DNA from: Phyllobacterium lublinensis
GTDB lineage: Bacteria > Pseudomonadota > Alphaproteobacteria > Rhizobiales > Rhizobiaceae
DNA length: 64,000 bases
Direction: 5' to 3'
NCBI RefSeq assembly: GCF_020164435.1
Contig: NZ_JAIUDQ010000002.1
Span: forward strand, 248,001-312,000
Shown here: one piece after another, positions 57,197 through 64,000 of the stretch
How positions within the stretch are numbered: the first letter of the stretch is position 1
Layout of the letters: the number at the start of each line of letters is the position of its first letter
Notes under the pieces: generated by a model
Database searches by the model: none
What the model was told of the DNA's origin: nothing
Seen by the model: the letters and a program-made list of their open reading frames with translations, nothing else
Program-made: the position numbers and the translations under genes

Positions 57197-58630
57197 TTAG
57201 CCGGTTGTCCTCTGCGGTTTGACATTCTGGTTGAGCCGAAAGAGGTTTCCAGGGTCGTACTTGGCTTTGATCGAAGCCAACCGGTCGTGATTGCCACCAT
57301 ACGCCTGTGCTACTCGGTCCGTCTCGTCTGCCGGCATGAAATTCACGTAGACACCTCCGGTCGCATGGGGCGCAGTGGCCGCAAAGAGGTTTCTTGCCCA
57401 TTTGATTGACGCTTGCTCGTCGTTCCGGTCACGCCACCTGGTGTGAACGTTCATGACGAAGTTGGCCTCGCGATGAGGATAGGCCGTTGCGTTGGGAGCT
57501 ACACGGTTGCTTGCACCGCCCAGCTGTCCGATAAAGATCTCGCACTCCCCGGTTGGCAATGTTCCAACGAATTCGATCAGAATGTCGATCAAGCCATCGC
57601 TCAGAGCCGTGAAATTGTGCGACTTCCAGTAATTGAAAGCCCCCGGCGTGAGCAGGGGATCGAACGCCGTCTGCCAGGCTGTATATGGCTGCACGCCGAT
57701 TACATCAGCAACCGGTTCGCCAAGTGCTCGAAGCGGGGCAAGAGCGCCTTCAGCTTTGCTGGGCTCCCCGGCATAGCAGACGGCGAAGACCAGAATCTCC
57801 TTGCCGTGCATCTCCTCAGGCAGGAAGGGCAAAGGTGGTGCCTTACGCAACACTGCCCACACGGTAAGATCGTCGGGACAGGCTGCTGCCACGTCGCGAT
57901 AGCCCATCAGCAGTTGGCGGGCTTGGGTAAATGGATGGACGATCAACCCGGATACAAGATCGGGACCAACTGGATGCAGCTTGAACTCGAACGATGTGAT
58001 CACTCCGAAATTTCCGCCACCACCGCGGATTGCCCAAAACAGATCCGAATTCTCGGTGGCGCTTGCCTGAACCAACTCGCCATTGTAGGTAACCACATCT
58101 GCGGCCAACAGATTGTCGACCGTGAACCCGTATTTGCGGCTGAGCCACCCGAAGCCTCCGCCAAGCGCGAGGCCGGCTACCCCGGTTGTCGAATTGATGC
58201 CGAGCGGAGTGGCGAGGCCGAAGGCTTGTGCCTCCTTGTCGAAACCACCGAGCGTTACCCCAGGTTCTACCCGGGCGGTGCGCGCCCTTGGATCGACGCG
58301 CACGGACTGCATCGGCGAAAGGTCGATCATAATGCCACCTTCGCAAACGGCATTGCCGGAAATGTTGTGACCGCCACCGCGCACCGAGAGGAGCAATCTG
58401 TTGTCACGGGCGAAGTTCACCGCCTGGATGACGTCGCTCGCTCCATGGCAGCGCACCACAACGCCCGGTCTCCGATCGATCATGGCGTTCCAGATCGTTC
58501 TGGCCTCGTCGTACCCGGCATCTTCCGGCAGGCACACCTGCCCGCGACATTGTGCTTGAAGTGCCGTCAGCATATCGCTTGAAAGGTCGATCTTTTCGCC
58601 TTGAAGCCCGTTAAATTGAACGTTGGTCAT
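57197..58630 (-). CDS. FAD-binding oxidoreductase (BBE-like)
   Basis: This 477-residue flavoprotein has the FAD-binding PCMH domain, with the covalent-flavin histidine in SVRGGGHNISGNAV. The C-terminal berberine-bridge domain (YVNFMPADETDRVAQAYGGNHDRLASIKAKYDPGNLFRLNQN) is also present. The cysteine that makes a second flavin bond in bicovalent members is absent (GINSTTGVAGLALGGGFG), so attachment is likely to be through His only. Substrates of relatives are sugars or alkaloid-like alcohols. A long 200-base leader links it to an HxlR-like site at 58830-58845. Confidence 0.9.
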   Translation of the reverse strand: MTNVQFNGLQGEKIDLSSDMLTALQAQCRGQVCLPEDAGYDEARTIWNAMIDRRPGVVVRCHGASDVIQAVNFARDNRLLLSVRGGGHNISGNAVCEGGIMIDLSPMQSVRVDPRARTARVEPGVTLGGFDKEAQAFGLATPLGINSTTGVAGLALGGGFGWLSRKYGFTVDNLLAADVVTYNGELVQASATENSDLFWAIRGGGGNFGVITSFEFKLHPVGPDLVSGLIVHPFTQARQLLMGYRDVAAACPDDLTVWAVLRKAPPLPFLPEEMHGKEILVFAVCYAGEPSKAEGALAPLRALGEPVADVIGVQPYTAWQTAFDPLLTPGAFNYWKSHNFTALSDGLIDILIEFVGTLPTGECEIFIGQLGGASNRVAPNATAYPHREANFVMNVHTRWRDRNDEQASIKWARNLFAATAPHATGGVYVNFMPADETDRVAQAYGGNHDRLASIKAKYDPGNLFRLNQNVKPQRTTG

Positions 58631-58829
58631 TTTATCCCTCCCTTGCTGCGCAATGGATGCCGCGTCAGAAAGCGTTGCAATCTCGAAGAGGACGTAAGAG
58701 CGCTCTATGTCGTTCGCTTGTCTGACGCTTTGGCCGACCTGATCTTGAAGCAGCGAAGGGCGCTAAACTTGCCTGCTGGATCGCGGTCTCGGCTTCCGAC
58801 AAGTATCGCGCTAGCGGATCGAGACGGCT

Positions 58830-58845
58830 AGTGTAGAAACTGTAG
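58830..58845 (-). promoter_or_regulatory. HxlR-type site, copy upstream of the BBE-like gene
   Basis: AGTGTAGAAACTGTAG (plus strand) lies 200 bases upstream of the flavoprotein gene. One base differs from 59594-59609, upstream of the HxlR gene. A shared motif ahead of both genes suggests a common regulator, probably HxlR itself. Confidence 0.5.
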
Positions 58846-58863
58846 CGGTGGCAATCCTTTAAA

Positions 58864-59544
58864 TCAGCATTGGGCAAAGGAACTGCGGCCCAGCCACTTT
58901 TCAATGGAAGTCGCGATCGACATATCACCGATCAATGAAATCGTTCCGCGTGATATTTCCGTTCTCAACGTAGACAGGCCTATCCAGGCCGAGGTCATGG
59001 CCTTGAGATCGGCCGAAACGTAGAGGTCGACGTCATGACCGGGATCGAGCGCACACAGGTCAACAGGCATGCCGGGTTTCGATACCAGCCAAAAATTCTG
59101 CTCAGCCTTTGGCAATTCCGGATAAGTGAATTCGATGACACTGCGTCTGGCCGGCAGTGCGCTGGAATCAATCTTGCGACGCATGTTCCACATGAGAAGT
59201 TTGGCATCAAGCTTTTCCAGCGTCACCTCGGCATCGACATTGCGGTGTGCCCATTTGCCCAGCTCGTAGACAATCGGCTCGAGCTCATCGGCGACCTTCG
59301 TGGTGGTGTAGCTGATTTCACCTGTCGAATGGTTTTCCGTGCGTTCCACGAGACCATTCGCTTCCATCTCCCGAAGCCGCTTTGACATAAGCGTTGGCGA
59401 CATGCCGGGTACACCGCGGTGAATTTCGTTGAAGTGTATCGACCCTGACCACATTTCGCAGAGGAGCAGCAGCGTCCAACGCGGTTCCAGGACTTCGCAC
59501 GCTTTCGACACTGGACAGTATTGGTTATAGCCGTCGCTTGCCAT
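58864..59544 (-). CDS. HxlR-family transcriptional regulator with SCP2-like domain
   Basis: The 226-residue protein starts with an HxlR winged helix: YCPVSKACEVLEPRWTLLLLCEM...FNEIHRGVPGMSPTLMSKRLREMEANGLVERTEN. The early cysteine is often redox- or aldehyde-reactive in the family. An extra C-terminal region (about 110-226) resembles sterol-carrier-protein-2-like domains seen in some HxlR regulators. ATG 59544 follows GGGAG. It lies upstream of the BBE-type flavoprotein gene and probably controls it. Confidence 0.85.
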   Translation of the reverse strand: MASDGYNQYCPVSKACEVLEPRWTLLLLCEMWSGSIHFNEIHRGVPGMSPTLMSKRLREMEANGLVERTENHSTGEISYTTTKVADELEPIVYELGKWAHRNVDAEVTLEKLDAKLLMWNMRRKIDSSALPARRSVIEFTYPELPKAEQNFWLVSKPGMPVDLCALDPGHDVDLYVSADLKAMTSAWIGLSTLRTEISRGTISLIGDMSIATSIEKWLGRSSFAQC

Positions 59545-59593
59545 CGGACGATCTCCCAAAGCTGAAATATGCGGACTAACTCCAAGCTCGTCC

Positions 59594-59609
59594 AGTATAG
59601 AAACTGTAG
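59594..59609 (-). promoter_or_regulatory. HxlR-type site, copy upstream of its own gene
   Basis: AGTATAGAAACTGTAG (plus strand) lies 50 bases upstream of the HxlR start. Read on the minus strand it contains CAGT-N6-ACTG, a half-palindrome. The match with 58830-58845 (15 of 16) supports autoregulation. Confidence 0.5.
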
Positions 59610-59725
59610 TGGCCGAAACGCTGTGGCGTGCGGAAACACCTGAACCTCCGTTTGAAGGAACCAACTCGGCCAACTGGGAGTTGTAGGAGGCTACACTCTC
59701 GGAATCCCAAAACAGGAAGTTTGAA

Positions 59726-59887
59726 ATGTCAATTTTGATCAGTCTCCTGATCACCGTTCTGGTGATCTTTCTCGTGCTCTACCTCATTCAGATGCTGCCG
59801 CTGGATGGCCGCGCCAAACAGATCGTGCAGGTTATCGTTATCGTGATTGGTATTATCTCACTGCTGCGTTATCTCGCAGTCTTCTAG
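59726..59887 (+). CDS. Small two-helix membrane protein (Thivi_2564-like)
   Basis: A 53-residue protein (MSILISLLITVLVIFLVLYL..., ending LLRYLAVF) has two membrane segments joined by the short loop PLDGRAKQ. Such two-helix proteins, often named Thivi_2564 family, are common and uncharacterised. It starts after AGGAAG with good spacing and stops at TAG 59885-59887. It is divergent from the HxlR gene. I call it real because of the hydrophobic pattern and start site. Confidence 0.75.
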   Translation: MSILISLLITVLVIFLVLYLIQMLPLDGRAKQIVQVIVIVIGIISLLRYLAVF

Positions 59888-59923
59888 CGCGAGTGAGAGT
59901 GAACGGCGGGGCTTCACTCTCGT

Positions 59924-60805
59924 CTACCTCTCCTCCAGTTGGCCAAGCAGCCAGTCCCGGAAGGCGCGGATCTTCGGCACATTGCGCCGTGCCTCCGGAT
60001 AGACAAGCCAGTAGAAGTGGTCGGCCGTGCCGACAATATCGAATGGTTGGATAAGCTGGCCTTGTGCCAGCTCTGTCTCATAGAATGCGGGTGTCAGGAT
60101 GCCGACACCCTGCCCGGCGATAACGGCCTTCCCCTCAAGATGCTGGTCGCCATACCGGCTGCGTGGATCTCCGCGCAAATCCGGCTCCGGAATTCCCGCT
60201 GCGGCGAACCAGAGCTGCCACCAGGGATCGCTCGGATCGACAATTGGCAGCTTGAGCAGATCAGCCGGAGTTTTCACACCGCCGATCGATGCCGCAAGCG
60301 CCGGATTGAGCATCGGCGTAAAATCGGCGTCGAATATCTTGTGCGCGATCATGCCCGGCCATCGTCCGCTGCCGGAGCGAATGCCGACGTCAGCATCTTG
60401 TCTTGAAAAATCAACAATTTCGCGGGTTGCTTGCAGCCGGACAGCGAGTGCGGGCTGGGCGAGCTGGAATGAGCCAAGGCGAGGAACCAGCCAGTTCGCA
60501 GCGAAGGTTGGAATTGTCGTAATGGTCAGAACACCGTCGGCATTCTCGCGAGTCGCGGCAATGGCCGCGCGCATCATGTCGAAAGCCTCGCTGATGACGG
60601 GCGATAGCCGCGCCCCGATCTCCGTCAGGGTGACCTGGCGGGGACGCCGCAGGAAAAGGGCCGTTCCGATCCGTTCCTCAAGGAGCTTGATCTGATAGCT
60701 GACCGCGGCCTGGGTCATGCTCAGCTCTTCGGCTGCCTTGGTGAAGCTGCCATGGCGGGCAGCCGCCTCAAAGGCACGGATTGCGGCAAGTGGCGGAAGG
60801 TTCAT
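59924..60805 (-). CDS. LysR-family regulator (GcvA-like)
   Basis: The 293-residue protein begins MNLPPLAAIRAFEAAARHGSFTKAAEELSMTQAAVSYQIKLLEERIGTALFLRRPRQVTLTEIG, typical of the GcvA subgroup. A substrate-binding domain with the conserved DVGIRSGSGRWPG follows. GcvA controls glycine cleavage in E. coli, but rhizobia have many GcvA-like regulators of other genes. ATG 60805 is preferred to GTG 60817. It diverges from a small basic protein gene, its most likely target. Confidence 0.9.
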   Translation of the reverse strand: MNLPPLAAIRAFEAAARHGSFTKAAEELSMTQAAVSYQIKLLEERIGTALFLRRPRQVTLTEIGARLSPVISEAFDMMRAAIAATRENADGVLTITTIPTFAANWLVPRLGSFQLAQPALAVRLQATREIVDFSRQDADVGIRSGSGRWPGMIAHKIFDADFTPMLNPALAASIGGVKTPADLLKLPIVDPSDPWWQLWFAAAGIPEPDLRGDPRSRYGDQHLEGKAVIAGQGVGILTPAFYETELAQGQLIQPFDIVGTADHFYWLVYPEARRNVPKIRAFRDWLLGQLEER

Positions 60806-60932
60806 GGGAAATCTCACATAAGCTGTACTTATGCATGATACTTGGCGTTTTGTTGGAAAACAAGCTGAGCAAGGTGCATCTAGTACTCAACTTTAGAGAC
60901 GCAGAGCGTCGCCAACATTCGGAGTTGAGGTC

Positions 60933-61175
60933 ATGAACACTGTATCGTCACCAGTTTCGCAAGCCGCCAGCCACGTAATCTGGTGGAGCAGGATTGCCCA
61001 TCAAGGCAAATCCGAAGTCAGGCGCGAAACTCCACCTCATATCGACACCGACGAATTTTCGGATCACATGTTGCGCGATGTCGGGTTGCGCGATGGCCGG
61101 CCCGTACGGGGCGACCGGTCGGATCCAGACGATCTGAATTCCGTGCTTAGGGACTACACCAAACGGTCGCTGTAA
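60933..61175 (+). CDS. Small DUF1127-like protein
   Basis: This 80-residue protein has a C-terminal region (DHMLRDVGLRDGRPV) reminiscent of DUF1127 proteins, some of which affect phosphate and carbon metabolism or bind RNA in rhizobia. It lacks the usual arginine-rich end, so the assignment is uncertain. GGAG precedes the start. It is divergent from the GcvA-like LysR gene and may be its target. Confidence 0.6.
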   Translation: MNTVSSPVSQAASHVIWWSRIAHQGKSEVRRETPPHIDTDEFSDHMLRDVGLRDGRPVRGDRSDPDDLNSVLRDYTKRSL

Positions 61176-61187
61176 CGGTGAAAGGTT

Positions 61188-61376
61188 TCAGGAGTCGAAA
61201 TCGGTTTCGAGCCGCTTTTCGAGAGCAACAAGGTCATCGGGAAGCGGCATGCCCATGGCCTTGAGCTCATTCAGTTGTTCGCGCAGGTTCTCATGGATCT
61301 CATGGGCATCCGTTGGCCGCTGGACCATCGCTTCAAGCAGGAGGGCAATCCGTGCCTTGATGTCTTCGAATGCCAT
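61188..61376 (-). CDS. Small conserved protein of unknown function
   Basis: The 62-residue protein (MAFEDIKARIALLLEAMVQRP...) is helical and resembles conserved rhizobial small proteins with an ELKAMGMPLPDDL segment. Its function is unknown. ATG 61376 follows AAAGGAAG and is preferred to 61391. It converges on the DUF1127-like gene and precedes no obvious partner. Confidence 0.65.
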   Translation of the reverse strand: MAFEDIKARIALLLEAMVQRPTDAHEIHENLREQLNELKAMGMPLPDDLVALEKRLETDFDS

Positions 61377-61420
61377 GACGCTTCCTTTCACACAGGCTGT
61401 AACCGGCCCATGGTAACAGA

Positions 61421-61822
61421 TTATGCATCGCCGGAATATTGCGTATCAGAGACCTTTTCCATCCAATCCGCCGATTTGCCTTCCACCATTTCCTGCATGG
61501 CGATGTGGGCCATGGTCGTTGTGGGGCCAGCGCCGTGCCAGTGTTTTTCGCCGGGTGGAATCCACACTGTGTCGCCAGCCTTGATTTCGCGCAACGGCTC
61601 GCCCCAGACCTGAACACGCCCCGCGCCGGAGACGACATGGAGTGTCTGGCCCAGCGGATGCGAATGCCAGGCCGTGCGCGCTCCAGGCTCGAACCTGACG
61701 ATCACCGCCTGAATCCGGGCCGGTGCGGGTGTCTCGATGATAGGGTCCTGCCACACCGTTCCAGTGAACCAGTCGGACGGTGCCCGGCGGGACGGAACTG
61801 TGCCAGCTGCCTTGATCTCCAT
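61421..61822 (-). CDS. Cupin-domain protein
   Basis: This 133-residue single cupin has motif 1 [20 protein letters not shown] (two His and Gln) and motif 2 [15 protein letters not shown]. These metal-binding histidines fit a dioxygenase, isomerase or small-molecule sensor. The reaction is unknown. Its start overlaps the ArsR stop (TGATG), so it is made with that repressor. Confidence 0.88.
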   Translation of the reverse strand: MEIKAAGTVPSRRAPSDWFTGTVWQDPIIETPAPARIQAVIVRFEPGARTAWHSHPLGQTLHVVSGAGRVQVWGEPLREIKAGDTVWIPPGEKHWHGAGPTTTMAHIAMQEMVEGKSADWMEKVSDTQYSGDA

Positions 61823-62187
61823 CACGCTTCTCCCGTTGATTCCGGTACCGCCTCTTGATCCCCGGATGCCGATTTCGCCATCGCTGATGCTACCACCGAA
61901 TCGAGAAATCCCGGAAAACGTTTTTCCAGATCCTCGCGCCGCAATGTGAGCAGGCGTTTGGTTCCGTCGGGCCGGACGCGAATGACGCCCGCCTCGCGCA
62001 GTTTTGCCACGTGATAGCTTAGCGCGGTCTTCGAGCCGAGCTGAAGGAACTGGCCGCATGTCATGGCCCTTTCACTGTTGCTGGCAAGAATGGCAATCAT
62101 CGCAAGGCGCGTTTCATCGCCAAGCGCTGTCAGGACGGCGGGGAAAGTGATGTCCTCGGTCGCAGGGTGAGGCAGGTAATTTGTCAT
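61822..62187 (-). CDS. ArsR-family transcriptional repressor
   Basis: This 121-residue winged-helix repressor has LTALGDETRLAMIAILASNSERAMTCGQFLQLGSKTALSYHVAKLREAGVIRVRPDGTKRLL. Metal-binding cysteine pairs of classical ArsR are not apparent, so it may sense an organic ligand. It is divergent from an MFS exporter gene, and two perfect inverted repeats lie between. It probably represses both the cupin operon and the exporter. Confidence 0.9.
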   Translation of the reverse strand: MTNYLPHPATEDITFPAVLTALGDETRLAMIAILASNSERAMTCGQFLQLGSKTALSYHVAKLREAGVIRVRPDGTKRLLTLRREDLEKRFPGFLDSVVASAMAKSASGDQEAVPESTGEA

Positions 62188-62223
62188 GGGCGTTTAATAG
62201 CAATTGGTAGCAGAGATTTCAAT

Positions 62224-62241
62224 GTTCAACGTTTATTGAAC
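62224..62241. promoter_or_regulatory. ArsR operator, site 1 (GTTCAA-N6-TTGAAC)
   Basis: A perfect inverted repeat with six-base arms GTTCAA and TTGAAC around CGTTTA lies 37 bases upstream of the ArsR start codon. It has the same arms as site 2 at 62276-62293. Confidence 0.75.
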
Positions 62242-62248
62242 TTTCCGC

Positions 62249-62293
62249 TTGACTTTCGCCGGAGAAGCTCGCTTAGTTCAAGGATCATTGAAC
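62249..62293 (+). promoter_or_regulatory. MFS gene promoter with ArsR operator site 2
   Basis: TTGACT (62249-62254) and TTAGTT (62273-62278) are spaced 18 bases apart, a plausible promoter for the MFS exporter. GTTCAA-GGATCA-TTGAAC (62276-62293), the second identical-arm operator, overlaps the -10 box, so bound ArsR would block it. Confidence 0.65.
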
Positions 62294-62308
62294 ATTAGAG
62301 TGGCTCCC

Positions 62309-63484
62309 ATGGATATTCGTCTTATCGGATTGGCGCTTGGCGCATTTGCAATTGGCATTGAAGGGTTTGTGGTCGCCAGCCTCCTGCCACAAATTGCCGG
62401 CGACACCGGTGTCACGCTGATCGAGGCGGGCTATCTCGTTGTTACATATGCCTTTGCCTACGCGATCGGCTCTCCGGTTGTTGCCGCGCTTACCGGATCG
62501 CTGGACAGGCGATCCGTGCTGATCGGCGGCACACTCGTTTTCGTCGCCGGTGCATTGCTGGCCGCAGTTTCCCCAACCTATCTGATGCTGATGGCAGCGC
62601 GTCTGCTGATTGCCGTGATGGCCGGCCTATATGCTGCCACGGCGCAGGCGACCGCCGTTGCGATTTCCGAACCGCATCACCGCGCTCGCGCAATTGCCGC
62701 CATAGTAGGTGGAACTACCCTTGCGGTGGCATTCGGTGCGCCACTTGGGGCATTTATCAGCGGGCTTTTCGGATGGCGGGGTACCTACCTGTTCATTGCT
62801 CTGGTTGGAACGTTTGCAGCAGTTGTCGTCTGGTTCGTGCTGCCGCGTGGTCTTTACGCCGACCGGCTAACGATTGCGCAGCGGCTTGGCGTCCTTCGCC
62901 ACCCGGGCCTGCTGCCGGCGCTCTTGACCATGCTGCTCTACATGACCGGTCCGTTTGCCGTATACACCTACATCGCGGCCGTTGCCGTCGACGGTACGGG
63001 ATTGAGCCACTCGCTGTTACCCGTTGTGCTCCTTGCCTTCGGTATCGGCGCGGCCATCGGAAATGTGCTCGGCGGCCAGCTGTCCGACCGCTTTGGTGCA
63101 ACGCGAACTGTCGTGATGGCGTCGGTCCTCAATGCTGGCGTGTTGATGTCGGTGAGCTGGATCATGACGCTGCCCGATGACGTCGCCGGACCGAGCCTGG
63201 TTGCGATCATGGTATTATGGGGTGTCATCGCCTGGATGTTCCCGCCAGCTCAGGCGAGCCGGGTTCTGGCCATAGCTCCGGAGGGTGCACCACTTGCCCT
63301 GTCGCTGAATTACTCGGCCCTTTACCTAGGCGTGGCTTTCGGTTCGATAATAGGCGGGCAGATTATTGCCCATATCGGCCTTGCATATCTTGGCTGGATC
63401 GGCGGCCTCTTTCCGCTGTTGGGTCTGGCGGTCATGCGGATCGCAAAGACCAACGTCCGCAAGGAGGAACTGTCGCTCGCATGA
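62309..63484 (+). CDS. MFS transporter (DHA1 family exporter)
   Basis: This 391-residue protein has 12 membrane segments and the motif between segments 2 and 3 AIGSPVVAALTGSLDRRSVLIGG. The motif C-like region reads AVAFGAPLGAFISGLFGWRGTYL. It should be a proton-driven efflux pump. ATG 62309 (MDIRLIG) is chosen because an earlier frame from 62249 would read through the operator. It is controlled by the divergent ArsR repressor. Confidence 0.92.
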   Translation: MDIRLIGLALGAFAIGIEGFVVASLLPQIAGDTGVTLIEAGYLVVTYAFAYAIGSPVVAALTGSLDRRSVLIGGTLVFVAGALLAAVSPTYLMLMAARLLIAVMAGLYAATAQATAVAISEPHHRARAIAAIVGGTTLAVAFGAPLGAFISGLFGWRGTYLFIALVGTFAAVVVWFVLPRGLYADRLTIAQRLGVLRHPGLLPALLTMLLYMTGPFAVYTYIAAVAVDGTGLSHSLLPVVLLAFGIGAAIGNVLGGQLSDRFGATRTVVMASVLNAGVLMSVSWIMTLPDDVAGPSLVAIMVLWGVIAWMFPPAQASRVLAIAPEGAPLALSLNYSALYLGVAFGSIIGGQIIAHIGLAYLGWIGGLFPLLGLAVMRIAKTNVRKEELSLA

Positions 63485-63499
63485 CGCCGTTGCAGCGGG

Positions 63500-63952
63500 C
63501 TATTCGCCCTTTTCGGTCTTGTGCCCGCTGGTTTCGGTGATGGCGATGCGAAAGTAGACTGGCTCCAGCGAACGCTCGTGCTCTTTGACGATGGTTTTTA
63601 CGTAGCCGGGCTGCCACCATTCTGCTTTCTTGCTGAGAAGTGCATGGGCAGTACTTCTCGCATCAATGTCGTCTGGCCCTTTTGTCAGCTCCTCGAAGCG
63701 GCCAATGACGACGACACTCTGCCACTGGTTGGTCGCGGAAATCTCATCGAACTCGACACAGACACGTGGGTTGGCACGCATGTAGTCAACCTTTTGACCG
63801 GACGTCGTGAAGGAATAGAGATATACGCCGTTATAGGCGAACGATAGCGGCACGACGTATGGCTGGTCATCCTTGGCGCAAGCAAGTCTGCCGATCGTGG
63901 CCCGTTCAAGCAACTCCCGTATTTCCTGCCGTGTCATTTCTGTGATGATCAT
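63500..63952 (-). CDS. Pyridoxamine 5'-phosphate oxidase-like FMN-binding protein
   Basis: This 150-residue split-barrel protein begins MTRQEIRELLERATIGRLACAKDDQPYVVPLSFAYNGVYLYSFTTSGQKVDYMRANPRVCVEFDEI. That pattern is typical of flavin/deazaflavin-binding reductases annotated as pyridoxamine-phosphate-oxidase-like. The substrate is unknown. It converges on the MFS gene with 15 bases between stops. Its upstream region is near the window edge, so operon partners may lie beyond 64000. Confidence 0.88.
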   Translation of the reverse strand: MIITEMTRQEIRELLERATIGRLACAKDDQPYVVPLSFAYNGVYLYSFTTSGQKVDYMRANPRVCVEFDEISATNQWQSVVVIGRFEELTKGPDDIDARSTAHALLSKKAEWWQPGYVKTIVKEHERSLEPVYFRIAITETSGHKTEKGE

Positions 63953-64000
63953 GATGCGCGCTCCAACGACAGAATTTCAGTCCCGCGAACGACCGTCAAG

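Overview
The window reads as chromosomal DNA of an alphaproteobacterium of the order Hyphomicrobiales (Rhizobiales), near Brucella, Phyllobacterium or Mesorhizobium. The evidence is a RegB/RegA-type redox two-component pair beside hrpB, an MmcB-type protein, the two-step HutF/HutG route of histidine breakdown, coding sequence of about 60% G+C, and dispersed short repeats of a kind common in this group. Genes are dense, mostly complete, and sit in short operons with ATGA- or TGATG-type overlaps. No rRNA, tRNA, transposase, phage gene or CRISPR array was seen.

Layout. 46-7419: complete histidine utilisation locus, hutIHGU on the minus strand divergent from hutF-hutC on the plus strand, with a palindromic HutC-type operator between. 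7746-12860: Mrp/ApbC iron-sulfur carrier, a secreted unknown, an alpha/beta hydrolase, a possible structured RNA with a strong terminator, and a divergent EF-G-like GTPase. 12978-21766: small coiled-coil protein, pgm, Phd/PIN toxin-antitoxin, L,D-transpeptidase, mmcB, RegA/RegB pair and hrpB, with repeats around the hrpB 3' end. 21912-24102: a lower-G+C GH27 alpha-galactosidase lipoprotein behind a tandem palindromic operator. 24303-27405: glutathione-dependent formaldehyde oxidation (class III ADH and S-formylglutathione hydrolase) with a GNAT protein and a DUF1345 membrane protein between them. 27493-30183: RES/Xre toxin-antitoxin, an inverted repeat element and a cytochrome P450.

30420-35350: an S10 carboxypeptidase lipoprotein gene interrupted by one in-frame TGA at the lipobox, coupled to an EF-hand protein gene, then gyrB. 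35663-41965: dipeptidase plus a complete peptide ABC transporter. 42135-45488: orphan TadG-like pilin-assembly protein, a TPP riboswitch controlling thiE-thiD, and a convergent lytic transglycosylase. 45656-50580: GntR regulator, TRAP transporter and L-idonate-dehydrogenase-like enzyme, a self-contained sugar-acid uptake and oxidation operon with its own terminator. 50732-58630: DD-carboxypeptidase, aldo/keto reductase plus MFS exporter divergent from a LysR regulator, a PCMT-like methyltransferase, an EamA transporter, a VOC protein and a BBE-type FAD oxidoreductase. 58864-63952: HxlR, LysR and ArsR regulators with small proteins, a cupin, an MFS exporter and an FMN-binding protein.

The strongest leads for a second look are the nonsense-interrupted S10/EF-hand pair, the GH27 lipoprotein with an N-terminal coiled coil and C-terminal NPCBM-like module, the structured region ending in a UUCG-loop terminator near 10.5 kb, the EF-G-like GTPase with an altered G domain, and several regulator genes whose likely operators can be read as inverted repeats (HutC, ArsR, HxlR, LysR, GntR, Xre). 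Nothing here proves a wholly new system. Start codons, operators and substrates are inferences from sequence alone.
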